DNA of 64,000 nucleotides from Armatimonadia bacterium. GTDB lineage: Bacteria > Armatimonadota > Zipacnadia > Zipacnadales > JABUFB01. Below the pieces are notes generated by a model, which worked only from the letters and a program-made list of their open reading frames with translations, was not told where the DNA came from and did not search any database. Below, piece by piece: positions 27,466 through 36,617 of the stretch. Numbering within the stretch: position 1 is the first letter of the stretch; each line of letters begins with the position of its first letter. Position numbers and translations under genes: made by a program. Where the stretch lies: NCBI GenBank assembly GCA_039679385.1, contig JBDKVB010000053.1:24586-88585 (forward strand), given 5' to 3'.

Positions 27466-27528
27466 TCGCGGAGGCGATCTTTTCGCCTCCGCGATATGTT
27501 ACGTCTGCAGGCCTTTGCTTGCCTGCAG
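27466..27528 (+). terminator. Two hairpins in the rpsO-pnp gap
   Basis: TCGCGGAGGCGA (27466-27477) pairs perfectly with TCGCCTCCGCGA (27483-27494), 12 bp with a five-base TCTTT loop. CTGCAGGC (27505-27512) then pairs with GCCTGCAG (27521-27528). Neither has a proper U tract. In known rpsO-pnp operons this gap holds a partial terminator and an RNase III site; these stems are good candidates for the same roles. The rest of the 319-base gap (to 27771) has no gene that I can support, and ends with the AGGAGG of pnp at 27761-27766. Confidence 0.6.
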
Positions 27529-27771
27529 GCATCTACCAAGGGTCAGGAAGGGCGAGGGAGACGACGGGGAATCAGGGAAAGCAGGGGTTGAGTTGAGACA
27601 CCCTCACGGGTGCAGCAGGCCCAAAGCAGACGGGTCTTTGCCTCGGCGGCACGCGCACTCCTCACGGGTACGTCAGCGAGACTGCTCCGCATGCGCAGCG
27701 CTCCTACCCCCTGTTTTCCCTGCTTCCTCGCACCGTCTCTCGCCCGCTCCGACCAGTCCCAGGAGGACAGA

Positions 27772-30036
27772 ATGGTCCATAAGGTAAGCTGTGATTTTGC
27801 TGGACGAGAGCTGACTTTTGAGGTCGGCAAGCTCGCACTACAATCCGACGCCGCTGTTGTGGTCACCTACGGGGACACCGTAGTCCTCGCCACCGCGAAC
27901 GTGACCGATGAGCCGATTCAGGCCAACTTCGTGCCGCTGCGGGTCGACTTCGAAGAGAAGATGTACGCCGTGGGTCGCATCCCGGGCGGCTTCTTCAAGC
28001 GTGAGGGCAGGCCCTCCGACGAAACCGTCATCATGGGTCGGTCCATCGACCGCCCGATTCGCCCGCTGCTCCCCGACGGTCTGCGCAACGACGTCCAAGT
28101 GGTCATCAACCCCCTGTCGGTTGAGTCGGACTCCTCGGTCAGTCTCGTTGCCATGATCGCCGGTAGCGCCGCGATGCACATCTCGCGGGTCCCCTTCGAC
28201 GGCCCCTTCGGAGCCGCGCAGATCGGCCGCGTGGATGGCGAACTCGCTGTGAACCCAACCTTCGAGGCCCTGCGCGAGGGCAAGCTGAACGTGCTTGCCG
28301 CCTGCACCCGCGACGGGATTGTTGAGCTCGAAATGGAAGGCGACCAGGTCTCCGAGGCCACCCTGCGCGAGGCCCTCGAGATGGCCCACGCGGCCTCGCA
28401 GCCGGTCATCGACGCCATCGAAGAGCTCCGTCAGGTCTGCGGCAAGCCCAAGGCTGACTTCCCGCTGTGGGCGCCGGACCCGGCTATCGTCGACCTCGTC
28501 ACCTCGCAGTTCGCCGACCGTGTCCGTGCCTGCCTCGACGCTCCGGACAAGGCGAGCCGCAATGCGGACACGGCAGCGGTCGTCAAGGACGTCGTCGCTG
28601 CACTGCCCGAGGAACTGGCGGGCAAGGAGTTCGACGTCGAGTATACCGTCGAGAAGCTGCAGAAGAAGCGGCTTCAGGAGATGGTCCTGGACGAGGGGCG
28701 CCGCGTCGACGGTCGCACCTTCAACCAGGTACGGCCGATCACCTGCGAAGTTGGCTTCCTGCCTCGTGTGCACGGCTCCGGCCTGTTCACCCGTGGCGAC
28801 ACGCAGGTCATGACGGCGACGACCCTCGGCGCCTTCCGCGACCAGAAGCTCGTGCGCTCCCTCGACGAAGAGGAGTACACCCACTTCATCCACCACTACA
28901 ACTTCCCGCCCTTCTGCACCGGCGAGGTCCGCGGTATGCGGTCCCCTGGTCGGCGCGAGGTCGGCCACGGCGCTCTTGCCGGGAAGTCCGTTGAGTACGT
29001 CATCCCTGAGGATGCGGACTTCCCCTACACCGTGCGTCTGGTCTCCGAGGTCATGGGCGGCGACGCCTCGACCTCCATGGCCAGCGTCTGCGCGTCCTGT
29101 CTGTCGCTGATGGACGCCGGCGTGCCGATTAAGGCCCCGGTGGCCGGGATCTCCATCGGCCTGGTCCTGCGAGATTCCGAGAACTACCGGGTCTTCGCAG
29201 ACATGCAGGCCATCGAGGACTTCCTCGGCCACATGGACTTCAAGGTGGCAGGCACCCGCGAGGGCGTCAACGCGATCCAGGTAGACACCAAGCTCACCCA
29301 CCTGCCGCTGCAGGTCTGCTTCGATGCTCTCGACCTGGCCCGCGAGGCCCGGTTGGGCATCCTGGACATCATGGCGGAGACCATCCCGTATCCGCGCACC
29401 GAGCTTTCGCCCTATGCGCCGCGCATGTACTCGGTGACCATCCCGACCGACAAGATCGGTATGGTGATTGGCCCTGGCGGCAAGAACGTGCGCAAGATCC
29501 AGGACGAGAACGAGGTCCAGATCGACATCGACGATACCGGCACCGTGTTCATCTTCGGTATGGATGGCGAGAAGGCCAATGCCGCACGTCAGATCATTGC
29601 CGACATGACCCGCGAGATCGCCGTTGGCGAAGTGTTCAAGGGTCGTGTGACCGGCACGACGGCCTTCGGTGCCTTCGTTGAGCTCATGCCCGGTCGCGAG
29701 GCGCTGGTGCACATCTCGCACCTGGCCTGGGAACACATCGCAAAGACCGAGGACATCGCCAAGGTCGGCGATACCATGGAAGTCAAGGTCATCGAGGTCG
29801 ACGACGAGGGCAAGATCCGCGCCAGCCGCAAGGAACTGCTTCCCCGACCGGCCGGCATCCCTGAGAGCAGTGGCGGCGGCAGCCGACCTCGTGGCGGTGG
29901 CGGCCCCTCCCGTGGTGGACGTGGCGGGTCCCACAGCGGCGGTTCGCGTGGCGGAAGCCCCCATGCTGGCGGAGAGGGCGGCGAGTTCGATGCCGGACGC
30001 GGCAAGTCCTACTTCCGCGAGAAGAAGCGCGACTAG
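27772..30036 (+). CDS. pnp: Polyribonucleotide nucleotidyltransferase (PNPase)
   Basis: This phosphorolytic 3'-5' exoribonuclease works in mRNA decay as a trimer. Domain order in 754 residues: first RNase PH core ([23 protein letters not shown]), an all-helical linker, second RNase PH core ([32 protein letters not shown]), a KH domain with [12 protein letters not shown] near 563-575 and an S1 domain ([15 protein letters not shown]). From about residue 697 there is an unusual Gly/Arg/Ser-rich tail ([15 protein letters not shown] and similar), probably a disordered RNA- or protein-binding extension. AGGAGGACAG sits directly before ATG 27772; the frame is open further upstream but without family similarity. 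Confidence 0.97.
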   Translation: MVHKVSCDFAGRELTFEVGKLALQSDAAVVVTYGDTVVLATANVTDEPIQANFVPLRVDFEEKMYAVGRIPGGFFKREGRPSDETVIMGRSIDRPIRPLLPDGLRNDVQVVINPLSVESDSSVSLVAMIAGSAAMHISRVPFDGPFGAAQIGRVDGELAVNPTFEALREGKLNVLAACTRDGIVELEMEGDQVSEATLREALEMAHAASQPVIDAIEELRQVCGKPKADFPLWAPDPAIVDLVTSQFADRVRACLDAPDKASRNADTAAVVKDVVAALPEELAGKEFDVEYTVEKLQKKRLQEMVLDEGRRVDGRTFNQVRPITCEVGFLPRVHGSGLFTRGDTQVMTATTLGAFRDQKLVRSLDEEEYTHFIHHYNFPPFCTGEVRGMRSPGRREVGHGALAGKSVEYVIPEDADFPYTVRLVSEVMGGDASTSMASVCASCLSLMDAGVPIKAPVAGISIGLVLRDSENYRVFADMQAIEDFLGHMDFKVAGTREGVNAIQVDTKLTHLPLQVCFDALDLAREARLGILDIMAETIPYPRTELSPYAPRMYSVTIPTDKIGMVIGPGGKNVRKIQDENEVQIDIDDTGTVFIFGMDGEKANAARQIIADMTREIAVGEVFKGRVTGTTAFGAFVELMPGREALVHISHLAWEHIAKTEDIAKVGDTMEVKVIEVDDEGKIRASRKELLPRPAGIPESSGGGSRPRGGGGPSRGGRGGSHSGGSRGGSPHAGGEGGEFDAGRGKSYFREKKRD

Positions 30037-30053
30037 CTGGTAGCTACTAAGCC

Positions 30054-30090
30054 GGGGGTCTGACTGAGAACATCAGGCAGGCCCCCTTTT
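30054..30090 (+). terminator. Intrinsic terminator after pnp
   Basis: GGGGG (30054-30058) and CCCCC (30082-30086) close a stem, helped by inner CTGA/TCAG pairing, and are followed directly by TTTT (30087-30090). Confidence 0.7.
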
Positions 30091-30166
30091 GCCCACACAA
30101 AGGCGGGCAGGGATCAGCGGCGGTACGGGGAAATACCGGGGGGTGCAGAACGGGGTCGGCGAGCGG

Positions 30167-30175
30167 TGATACACT
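30167..30175 (+). promoter_or_regulatory. Possible extended -10 promoter for dapA
   Basis: TG followed one base later by TACACT (30170-30175) gives an extended -10 element 49 bases before dapA. No -35 hexamer is seen at the usual distance. Confidence 0.35.
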
Positions 30176-30223
30176 GAATGGTCGCGCGCGCAGTCTGATC
30201 GTGTGCGCATCTCGGAGGACGTC

Positions 30224-31114
30224 ATGCCCAGACTCGGTTACCTGCTTACCGCGATGGTGACCCCCTTTGATAGTGACCTGAAGGTCGACTACGACCGATT
30301 GGCCGCATTGTCCTGCAGGCTTGTCGACGAAGGCTCTGACGGGCTGGTAGTTGGAGGAACGACAGGCGAGTCACCGACCCTGTCGAAGGACGAAAAGCTG
30401 CAGATGTGCCGCGTGGTGCGGGAGGCAGTTGGCAGCGACGTGATCGTCGCTGCGGGGACAGGCGGGAACGATACCGCTGCCTCCATCGAGCTTACACGTG
30501 CTGCTACGGAACTGGGTATCCTCGACGCCGTAATGCTGGTGGGACCGTACTACAACAAGCCTCCGCAGGAGGGCTTCTACCAGCACTTCAAGGCCTGCGC
30601 TGCAGCTACCGACCTGCCTGTGATCCTGTACAACGTGCCGGGGCGCACGGGCAAGAACATCGAGGCGGCTACGGTCCTGCGGCTGGCGCACGAGGTTCCG
30701 AATATCGTTGCGGTCAAGGAAGCCTCGGGCGATCTGGTGCAGGTGAGCCGTATCTGTGCCGGAGCACCTGACGGCTTCGACGTCTACTCCGGTGCCGATG
30801 AGTTTACGCTTCCCATGCTGGCGGTCGGCTCGGTCGGCGTCATCAGCGTGGTCTCGCATCTGGTCGGCCCGGATATGGCCAGGATGCTCCAGGCCTTCCA
30901 CACGAAGGACACGGAGACGGCCTGGCGACTGCACCACAGGCTGCTGGACATGTTCGAGGCCTGCTTCCTGCCGTCGGGGAACCCCGCCTGTGTAAAGTAC
31001 GGGCTGGAGGTTCTGGGCTTCCCTGTTGGCGGCTGCAGGCTGCCGATTGTCCCGCCCAGCGAAAAGGACAGCGCTCGGATCAAACAAGTCTGCGAAGACC
31101 TCGGGCTCCTCTGA
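30224..31114 (+). CDS. dapA: 4-hydroxy-tetrahydrodipicolinate synthase
   Basis: It condenses pyruvate with aspartate semialdehyde on the lysine/diaminopimelate pathway. This is a TIM-barrel class I aldolase of 296 residues: GGTTGES (Thr46-Thr47), Y136 in LYNVPGRTG with R141, and the Schiff-base K165 in IVAVKEASGD. These are the residues expected of true DapA rather than N-acetylneuraminate lyase, though the superfamily has look-alikes. GGAGG is six bases before ATG 30224; the in-frame GTG at 30203 is less likely. It is followed by the uracil-DNA glycosylase gene on the same strand. No other lysine-pathway gene is in the window. Confidence 0.9.
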   Translation: MPRLGYLLTAMVTPFDSDLKVDYDRLAALSCRLVDEGSDGLVVGGTTGESPTLSKDEKLQMCRVVREAVGSDVIVAAGTGGNDTAASIELTRAATELGILDAVMLVGPYYNKPPQEGFYQHFKACAAATDLPVILYNVPGRTGKNIEAATVLRLAHEVPNIVAVKEASGDLVQVSRICAGAPDGFDVYSGADEFTLPMLAVGSVGVISVVSHLVGPDMARMLQAFHTKDTETAWRLHHRLLDMFEACFLPSGNPACVKYGLEVLGFPVGGCRLPIVPPSEKDSARIKQVCEDLGLL

Positions 31115-31167
31115 AGGATAGCCCACCCAGGCCGTCGCCTGCGTAGTCGACGGCCGACGACGGGGCC

Positions 31168-31749
31168 ATGAACCGACAGTCTTGTGCCAACCTGCTGGCT
31201 GAGATTGCACAGGAGGTGCAGTCCTGCGCGAAGTGTCCTCTCGCGCAGGGCCGTACCCTTGCGGTTCCCGGTGAGGGGCCACTGGACGCTCGAATCATGC
31301 TGATTGGCGAGGGCCCCGGGTTCCAGGAGGATCAGCAGGGCCGGCCCTTTGTGGGGCCTGCCGGTGAGTTGCTCAATCGGCTGCTGGGACTTGCCGGGTT
31401 GCGTCGCGAGCAGGTGTTCATCACCAACATCGTGAAGTGTCGGCCACCGAACAACCGGGAGCCCCTGCCGGAGGAGGTGGCCCAGTGCCGCGACTTCCTC
31501 AACGGTCAGATTGCGCTCGTCAACCCGAAAGTCATCTGCACCCTGGGCCGTCCTGCCATGCACACTTTGGTCGATGCGACCGCCTCGATCACCCGCGAGC
31601 ACGGCAAGCCCCGGAGGGTTGACGGGATCCTCTGCGTGCCCCTGTACCATCCTGCCGCCGCGCTGCACCGGCAGGATCTAGGACCTCAGTTGGAAGCCGA
31701 CATGCTGAAGCTGAAAACGATTCTTGAGCAAGCGCTGGGCCAGGCCTGA
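31168..31749 (+). CDS. Family 4 uracil-DNA glycosylase
   Basis: It removes uracil from DNA as the first step of base-excision repair. The 193-residue protein has C20-x2-C23, C91 in KCRPPNNREP and C107, the four ligands of the [4Fe-4S] cluster of family 4 (UdgA-type) enzymes. The active-site motifs are GEGPGFQEDQQGRPFVG and HPAAALHR. Family 4 enzymes are common in thermophiles and deep-branching bacteria, but are not limited to them. It lies between dapA and RNase J, with gaps of about 55-70 bases. Confidence 0.93.
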   Translation: MNRQSCANLLAEIAQEVQSCAKCPLAQGRTLAVPGEGPLDARIMLIGEGPGFQEDQQGRPFVGPAGELLNRLLGLAGLRREQVFITNIVKCRPPNNREPLPEEVAQCRDFLNGQIALVNPKVICTLGRPAMHTLVDATASITREHGKPRRVDGILCVPLYHPAAALHRQDLGPQLEADMLKLKTILEQALGQA

Positions 31750-31818
31750 CGGATCAGGCCCCGGGCTGGTGGATACTGGACCAAGGCCCGGCGTATCACC
31801 TCTGCTGTGAATACCACT

Positions 31819-33540
31819 ATGAGTAACCTACCAGATGCACCGTCGTCGTTGCGCGTCATTCCCTTGGGCGGAGTTGGGGTGATGGGCAAGAACATGATGG
31901 TCCTCGAACAGCGCGGCGAGCTACTGATCGTCGACTGCGGCCTCATGTTCCCCAACGAGGATACCCCCGGGGTAGACCTTGTGATTCCCGACCTGACCTA
32001 TGTGCTCGACAACGCCGAGCGAGTTGCCGGGGTCGTGCTGACCCACGGGCATGAAGACCACATCGGCGGCCTGCCCTTCCTGCTGGAGCAGATGCCTGCC
32101 CTGGTGTGGGGGACTCCGCTGACGCTGGGCCTGCTGGAGAACCGGCTCTCTGAGTTCGAGCCGTCAGCCGGCACTGAACTGATTCCCGTCTCGGCCGGCG
32201 ACACCGTGCAGGTCGGGAGCTTCACGGTCGACTTCTTCCGGGTCAACCACTCGGTGCGCGACGGCGTTGGTCTGGGCATCCACACCGACCAGGGCCTCGT
32301 GGTCCACACCGGTGACTTCAAGTTCGACCAGACCCCGGTCGACGGGATACACACCGACTTCCAGGCACTGGCACAGTTCGGCCTCGAGGAGCCCCTGGCG
32401 CTGTTGTCCGACTGCACCAACGTGGAGAGACCGGGCTTCGCCGGTTCGGAGTTGGAGGTGGGGCAGAGGTTCGAGGAACTATTCGCCCAGGCCAAAGGTC
32501 GTATCATCGTTACCTGCTTTGCTTCGCACATCGCCCGGATCGAGCAGGTCTTCAAGTACTCAGAGAAGGTTGGCCGCAAGGTCGCCATCGCTGGGCGCAG
32601 CATGGTGCGGAATGCTCGCGTGGCTCGCGAACTGGGGTATCTGTCGGTGCCCGAGGGCACCGAGGTGCCGCTGGAGGTCGCCTCGGAGATGCCACCCGAG
32701 CAGGTAACGATTATCGCTGCCGGTAGCCAGGGCGAACCCTTCTCGGCTCTTGCGCGCATGGCGGTTGGCGAGCATCGTTGGATTGAGGCCGGCGAGGGCG
32801 ACACGGTCATCATCTCGGCCAGCGCGATTCCCGGCAACGAGAGCATGATCCTGCGCAACATCGACAACCTGTTCCGCAATGGCGCGCACGTGATCTACGG
32901 TCGCGACGAAGGGGTTCACGTCTCCGGTCACGGCAACCGCGAGGAACTGCGGCTGATGCTGAGCCTGACGCACCCGCAGTATGCTGTGCCGATCCACGGC
33001 GACTACCGTCATCTGGTGCTGTACAAGGACCTCGCCGAGGAAATGGGCATACCCGAGGAACGCGTGCTCATCATGGAACTGGGGATGGCCTACGAGTTCA
33101 AGAACGGCCAGGTGCGACAGGTCAGCGGTATCCCCAGTGGCGCAGTCAACGTCGATGGTCTCGGCGTGGGCGATGTCGGCGATGTGGTGATCTCCGATCG
33201 ACAGGCCCTTGCCGAGGAGGGCATAGTGCTGCCCGTGCTGGCTCTCGATGCCACGACCCATGAGATCGTGGGCGGGCCGGACATCTACTCGCGCGGCTTC
33301 GTGTACATGAATGAGTCGGAGGACCTCATCGCCGACCTCAAGGAGACCGTGCTGTCGATCTATGACAAGCAGGCCGCCGAGGGCCCGATTGACCCCGAGC
33401 GGCTGTACGACAGACTACGCTCAGGCATTGGAAAGCGCGTCGACCAGCTCACCGGAAGGCGCCCGATGGTCGTCCCGGTCATCCTCCCGATCGGTGAGGA
33501 GGCGCCGCGGGAGATGGACAGCGACGCCTTCCTGCCATGA
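31819..33540 (+). CDS. rnj: Ribonuclease J
   Basis: RNase J is a metallo-beta-lactamase-fold nuclease with endonuclease and 5'-3' exonuclease activity in RNA maturation and decay. THGHEDHIGG (H76, H78, D80, H81) is the zinc motif. Further beta-CASP blocks are TGDFKFDQTP, SDCTNVERPG, CFASHIARIEQV, GRSMVRNA and GHGNREELRLML (second-shell His). The C-terminal domain follows from about residue 440. The product is 573 aa from ATG 31819; GTG 31807 is an in-frame alternative and neither has a clear ribosome site. With PNPase also in the window, the organism appears to use an RNase J-type decay pathway. Confidence 0.95.
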   Translation: MSNLPDAPSSLRVIPLGGVGVMGKNMMVLEQRGELLIVDCGLMFPNEDTPGVDLVIPDLTYVLDNAERVAGVVLTHGHEDHIGGLPFLLEQMPALVWGTPLTLGLLENRLSEFEPSAGTELIPVSAGDTVQVGSFTVDFFRVNHSVRDGVGLGIHTDQGLVVHTGDFKFDQTPVDGIHTDFQALAQFGLEEPLALLSDCTNVERPGFAGSELEVGQRFEELFAQAKGRIIVTCFASHIARIEQVFKYSEKVGRKVAIAGRSMVRNARVARELGYLSVPEGTEVPLEVASEMPPEQVTIIAAGSQGEPFSALARMAVGEHRWIEAGEGDTVIISASAIPGNESMILRNIDNLFRNGAHVIYGRDEGVHVSGHGNREELRLMLSLTHPQYAVPIHGDYRHLVLYKDLAEEMGIPEERVLIMELGMAYEFKNGQVRQVSGIPSGAVNVDGLGVGDVGDVVISDRQALAEEGIVLPVLALDATTHEIVGGPDIYSRGFVYMNESEDLIADLKETVLSIYDKQAAEGPIDPERLYDRLRSGIGKRVDQLTGRRPMVVPVILPIGEEAPREMDSDAFLP

Positions 33541-33596
33541 CCTGCCCGGTGCGAAGCTAACCCAGAGACACCCTTCGACACAGGGGGAAAGCCGAT

Positions 33597-34514
33597 ATGG
33601 TTCGAAAGGCATCACACCTGCGCACCATCGCAGTCCTGATCGGGACCACCATCACCTGCCTGCTGCTGACGCTCCTCGCAGGCTGTGGCGGTGGTGGCGA
33701 CGGACAGGTACCCACAGAACTGACCATCAGCCCGGATACCTTCACAGCCCGAGTGGGTGACCTTGTGCCGATGAAGGCCTATGCAACCTACGAGGGCGGG
33801 GCTGTTCGCGAGGTGACGTCCAAAGTCACCTGGGGCAGCGATGTGCAGCAGGTCGCGACAGTAAGCGCCTCGGGGAGCCTGCGGGCACTGGCAGCCGGCA
33901 GCACTGCGATCACTGCTGTCCTGGGCAAGCTCACGAGCAAGGCGGCTGCGGTCACCGTGCAGGACGTGCCAACGCTGCCGACCGCCGCCTATCTGCCCCT
34001 CAAGGCGGGCAACCAGTGGGAGTACACCGGCACCGAGGTCAACCCGCTCAGCGTGAAAGCGTCGGCGGTGACGATCACGCTGACGATGACGGTTTCACAG
34101 CAGTTGGTTCGCGATGGCGAGGTCTGGTGGCAGGTGCTGGCCAAGACGAGTGACCCGCAGAGCACACCGGTGCGAATGTACCTGCGCCACGATGCCGCCG
34201 GGCTGAGGTCGAGCGAGACGGCTGGTCACCCGGCAGTCAACCTCATGGCTACTCCGCTGCAGGCGGGCAACTCCTGGGTGCATCCCGAGGACTCGCGTCG
34301 CTCCTATGTGATCGAGAGCACCACGGAGACGGTGACCGTGCCCGCCGGCACCTACACGAACTGCGTGAAGGTCGTCGAGACGGACACCGGCTACACACCC
34401 GAGAGCCTCATCTCGGTCTGGTACAAGGATGGTGTGGGCATCGTGCAGGAGCAGGTCTACGCCGGCACGACCCTCGAGAGTGAGCAGAAGCTCGTGCGAA
34501 TGCACGTCAACTAG
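33597..34514 (+). CDS. Lipoprotein with bacterial Ig-like (BIG2) domain
   Basis: This 305-residue exported protein has a signal peptide ending in the lipobox LLAGC near residue 30. A Gly-rich linker leads into a BIG2-like domain at about 40-120 (LTISPDTFTARVGD, then VSASGSLRALAAGSTAIT). A second domain starts at about 133 (YLPLKAGNQWEYTGTE) and runs to the end, with beta strands such as VTVPAGTYTNCVKVVETDTGY and VWYKDGVGIVQE. That second part resembles the C-terminal domain of many uncharacterised bacterial lipoproteins. It follows RNase J by 56 bases and ends at a strong bidirectional terminator. Its role is unknown; surface or periplasmic binding is a guess. Confidence 0.83.
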   Translation: MVRKASHLRTIAVLIGTTITCLLLTLLAGCGGGGDGQVPTELTISPDTFTARVGDLVPMKAYATYEGGAVREVTSKVTWGSDVQQVATVSASGSLRALAAGSTAITAVLGKLTSKAAAVTVQDVPTLPTAAYLPLKAGNQWEYTGTEVNPLSVKASAVTITLTMTVSQQLVRDGEVWWQVLAKTSDPQSTPVRMYLRHDAAGLRSSETAGHPAVNLMATPLQAGNSWVHPEDSRRSYVIESTTETVTVPAGTYTNCVKVVETDTGYTPESLISVWYKDGVGIVQEQVYAGTTLESEQKLVRMHVN

Positions 34515-34541
34515 CACTCGGTAGTCTCTATCGCAAAAGCG

Positions 34542-34570
34542 AACGCCGTCCCTGCTCAGGGACGGCGTTT
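34542..34570. terminator. Bidirectional terminator between converging operons
   Basis: AACGCCGTCCCT (34542-34553) pairs with AGGGACGGCGTT (34558-34569), a perfect 12-bp stem with a GCTC loop. On the + strand TTT follows; on the - strand CGCTTTTGC follows. It separates the + strand lipoprotein gene from the - strand E1 beta gene. Confidence 0.8.
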
Positions 34571-34601
34571 CCGTGTGTCCATGCAAAGCCCCGAAGGGCC
34601 G

Positions 34602-35582
34602 TCAGTACTTCTGCACCAGTTCGGCAGCCGCTCGACCGATATCCTCCCAGTCGGGGGTCGCAGCTCGCTCCAGGACCGGACTGGCCGGCACCGGGATGTC
34701 CATGGCTGCGATCCGCGTCGGCGGAGCCTGCAGGTAGTCGAAGCAGGACTCCACGATCCTCGCCACGACCTCGGCAGCGATGCCTCCGGTCATGTGCCCC
34801 TCCTCAGCAACCACCACGCGACCGGTCTTCTCCACTGAGGCTGCCACCGTGTCGGTGTCCATGGGGGCCAGGGTGCGCAGGTCGATGACCTCAGCGGCGA
34901 TGTCGTACTTGGCGAGGGCCTCGGCGGCCTTCAGTGCCTCCTCAGTCATGCGCGAGTAGGCGACGATGGTGACATCCTCCCCGTGACGGACGACCTTCGC
35001 CTCTCCCAGAGGCACCGTGTAGTCACCCTCCGGGACCTCCCCACGCCGACCGTAGAGGATCTTGCTCTCGATGAACACCACCGGGTCGTCGCAGCGGATC
35101 GCGCTCTTGAGCAGGCCCTTCGCATCTTCGGCAGTGGAAGGCGCCACGACGATCAGTCCGGGCGTTGCCACCAGCCACTTCTCGAGTGACTGCGAGTGCG
35201 TCGGTCCGTAGCCCCTGCCGGCTCCCGCAGGCGTCCGCAGCACCATCGGCACACGGGCCTGCTCGCCGAACTGGTAGCGGAGCTTCGCCGCATGGTTCGC
35301 GAGCTGGTCCATGGCCAGGGTCAGGAAGTCCATGAACATGATCTCGACGACCGGCCGCAGACCCGTGAGGGCGGCGCCGACGGCGACACCCACAAAGCCT
35401 CCCTCAGAAATGGGAGTGTTGCGGACACGGTCGGCGCCGTACTTGTCCGCCATCCCTGCGGTGAGCTTGAAGGCCCCGCCGTAGCCGGCGATGTCCTCGC
35501 CCATCAGGATGACGCGCTCGTCGCGCGCCATCTCCTCCTCAAGGGCCTGGCGGATCGCATGTGAGTAGAAGAGTTCAGCCAT
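34602..35582 (-). CDS. 2-oxoacid dehydrogenase E1 component, beta subunit
   Basis: This 326-residue protein is the beta half of a thiamine-diphosphate-dependent E1 of the pyruvate, acetoin or branched-chain 2-oxoacid type. ARDERVILMGEDIAGYGGAF contains the Glu that activates ThDP; RVRNTPISEGGFVGVAVGAAL and GRGYGPTHSQSLEKWL (substrate-side His) are also present. The C-terminal transketolase domain ends with VPASPVLERAATP. It lies 69 bases after the alpha subunit gene and is last in the operon led by the ketosynthase. E2 and E3 genes are not adjacent, so the full complex must be completed from elsewhere, or the E1 has another acyl acceptor. Confidence 0.92.
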   Translation of the reverse strand: MAELFYSHAIRQALEEEMARDERVILMGEDIAGYGGAFKLTAGMADKYGADRVRNTPISEGGFVGVAVGAALTGLRPVVEIMFMDFLTLAMDQLANHAAKLRYQFGEQARVPMVLRTPAGAGRGYGPTHSQSLEKWLVATPGLIVVAPSTAEDAKGLLKSAIRCDDPVVFIESKILYGRRGEVPEGDYTVPLGEAKVVRHGEDVTIVAYSRMTEEALKAAEALAKYDIAAEVIDLRTLAPMDTDTVAASVEKTGRVVVAEEGHMTGGIAAEVVARIVESCFDYLQAPPTRIAAMDIPVPASPVLERAATPDWEDIGRAAAELVQKY

Positions 35583-35651
35583 GATGTAGTCTCAGGTTCC
35601 TGTCGGCAACGTGGTCTTCATCAGACGGCAAGGGCACCGCAAGAGCGGACC

Positions 35652-36617
35652 TCAGAAGGTGACAAGCAGATTGTCGGCAACCGTCTGCGGGTCCGGCTCC
35701 GGGCTCTCGCGTGCGAACTGCACGGCAGCCTCAATCTCCTGATAGGCCTCGGCCCGAGCCTGCTCCAGGTCGGTCTCGGTGGCAAGACCCTCCTGCTTGA
35801 GACGCTCCGCCATCAGCAGGAGTGGATCTCGTGCCGCCCAGGCCTGCTCCTCCTCCTCAGGCCGGTACTCGCAGGCATCGCTCTTGGAGTGACCACAAAG
35901 ACGGTAGGTCATGGCCTCGATCAGGAAGGCGCCCTCACCGACTCGAGAGCGCTCCGCAGCGTCATGCACGGCCTTGCGCACTGCGAAGTAGTCGTTGCCG
36001 TCGACGACGGAGGTGGTCAGACCATAGCCCTTGGCCCGCTCGGCCACACTGGGCTGCTTGAAGGCCTGGCGTGTCGGCGTGCTCATGGCGTACTGGTTAT
36101 TCTCGCACAGGTAGAGGATGGGGAGCTCCCAGGTCGTCCCCATGTTGACGGCCTCGTGGAAGGTGCCCTGACCCGACGCGCCATCCCCGAAGAAGCAGAG
36201 CACTACCTTGCCGGTGTGCAGCAGCTTCTGGCTGAGCGCTGCCCCGGTCGCGATGGGCGTCATGCCACCGGTGATCCCATTGGAGCCCAGGAAGCCGATG
36301 GAGAAGTCCGCCATGTGCTGGCTGCCGCCACGTCCGCCGGAGTAACCGGTGGCTTTGCCGAACAGCTCGGCCATGACACGCCGGGAGTCGGCCCCCTTCG
36401 CGAGGAAATGACCGTGCCCGCGATGGTTGGAGGTCACCAGGTCGTCGGGACGTAGCCCGGCGATGGAACCCATGGCGGAGGCTTCCTGACCCATGCAGAA
36501 GTGCGAGGTGCCGGTGATGACGCCCTGGCCGAAGAGGCCGTCCAGCGCCTCCTCGAAGCTGCGGATCAGGACCATCGTGCGGTAGTGCTTGAGTAGCTCG
36601 GATCGGTCGTAGTTCAC
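35652..36617 (-). CDS. 2-oxoacid dehydrogenase E1 component, alpha subunit
   Basis: This 321-residue subunit decarboxylates a 2-oxoacid on ThDP together with the beta subunit. GDG at 144-146 and NN at 173-174 frame the Mg/ThDP motif. SNHRGHGHFLAKG and GGRGGSQHM are typical of pyruvate/acetoin-type alpha chains, and YRLCGHSKSD is the phosphorylation-loop region. The start is GTG at 36617, whose first bases overlap the stop of the preceding ketosynthase-like gene (GTGA, 36617-36614), so the two are translationally coupled. The substrate (pyruvate, acetoin or branched-chain oxoacid) cannot be told from sequence. The coupling to ketosynthase genes suggests it may supply a starter acyl unit. Confidence 0.92.
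   Translation of the reverse strand: MNYDRSELLKHYRTMVLIRSFEEALDGLFGQGVITGTSHFCMGQEASAMGSIAGLRPDDLVTSNHRGHGHFLAKGADSRRVMAELFGKATGYSGGRGGSQHMADFSIGFLGSNGITGGMTPIATGAALSQKLLHTGKVVLCFFGDGASGQGTFHEAVNMGTTWELPILYLCENNQYAMSTPTRQAFKQPSVAERAKGYGLTTSVVDGNDYFAVRKAVHDAAERSRVGEGAFLIEAMTYRLCGHSKSDACEYRPEEEEQAWAARDPLLLMAERLKQEGLATETDLEQARAEAYQEIEAAVQFARESPEPDPQTVADNLLVTF

Noticed and set aside
27838..29964. Long 708-codon open frame antisense to pnp
   Set aside because: It lies wholly within pnp, has no ribosome site or domain, and its composition mirrors the codon bias of the real gene.
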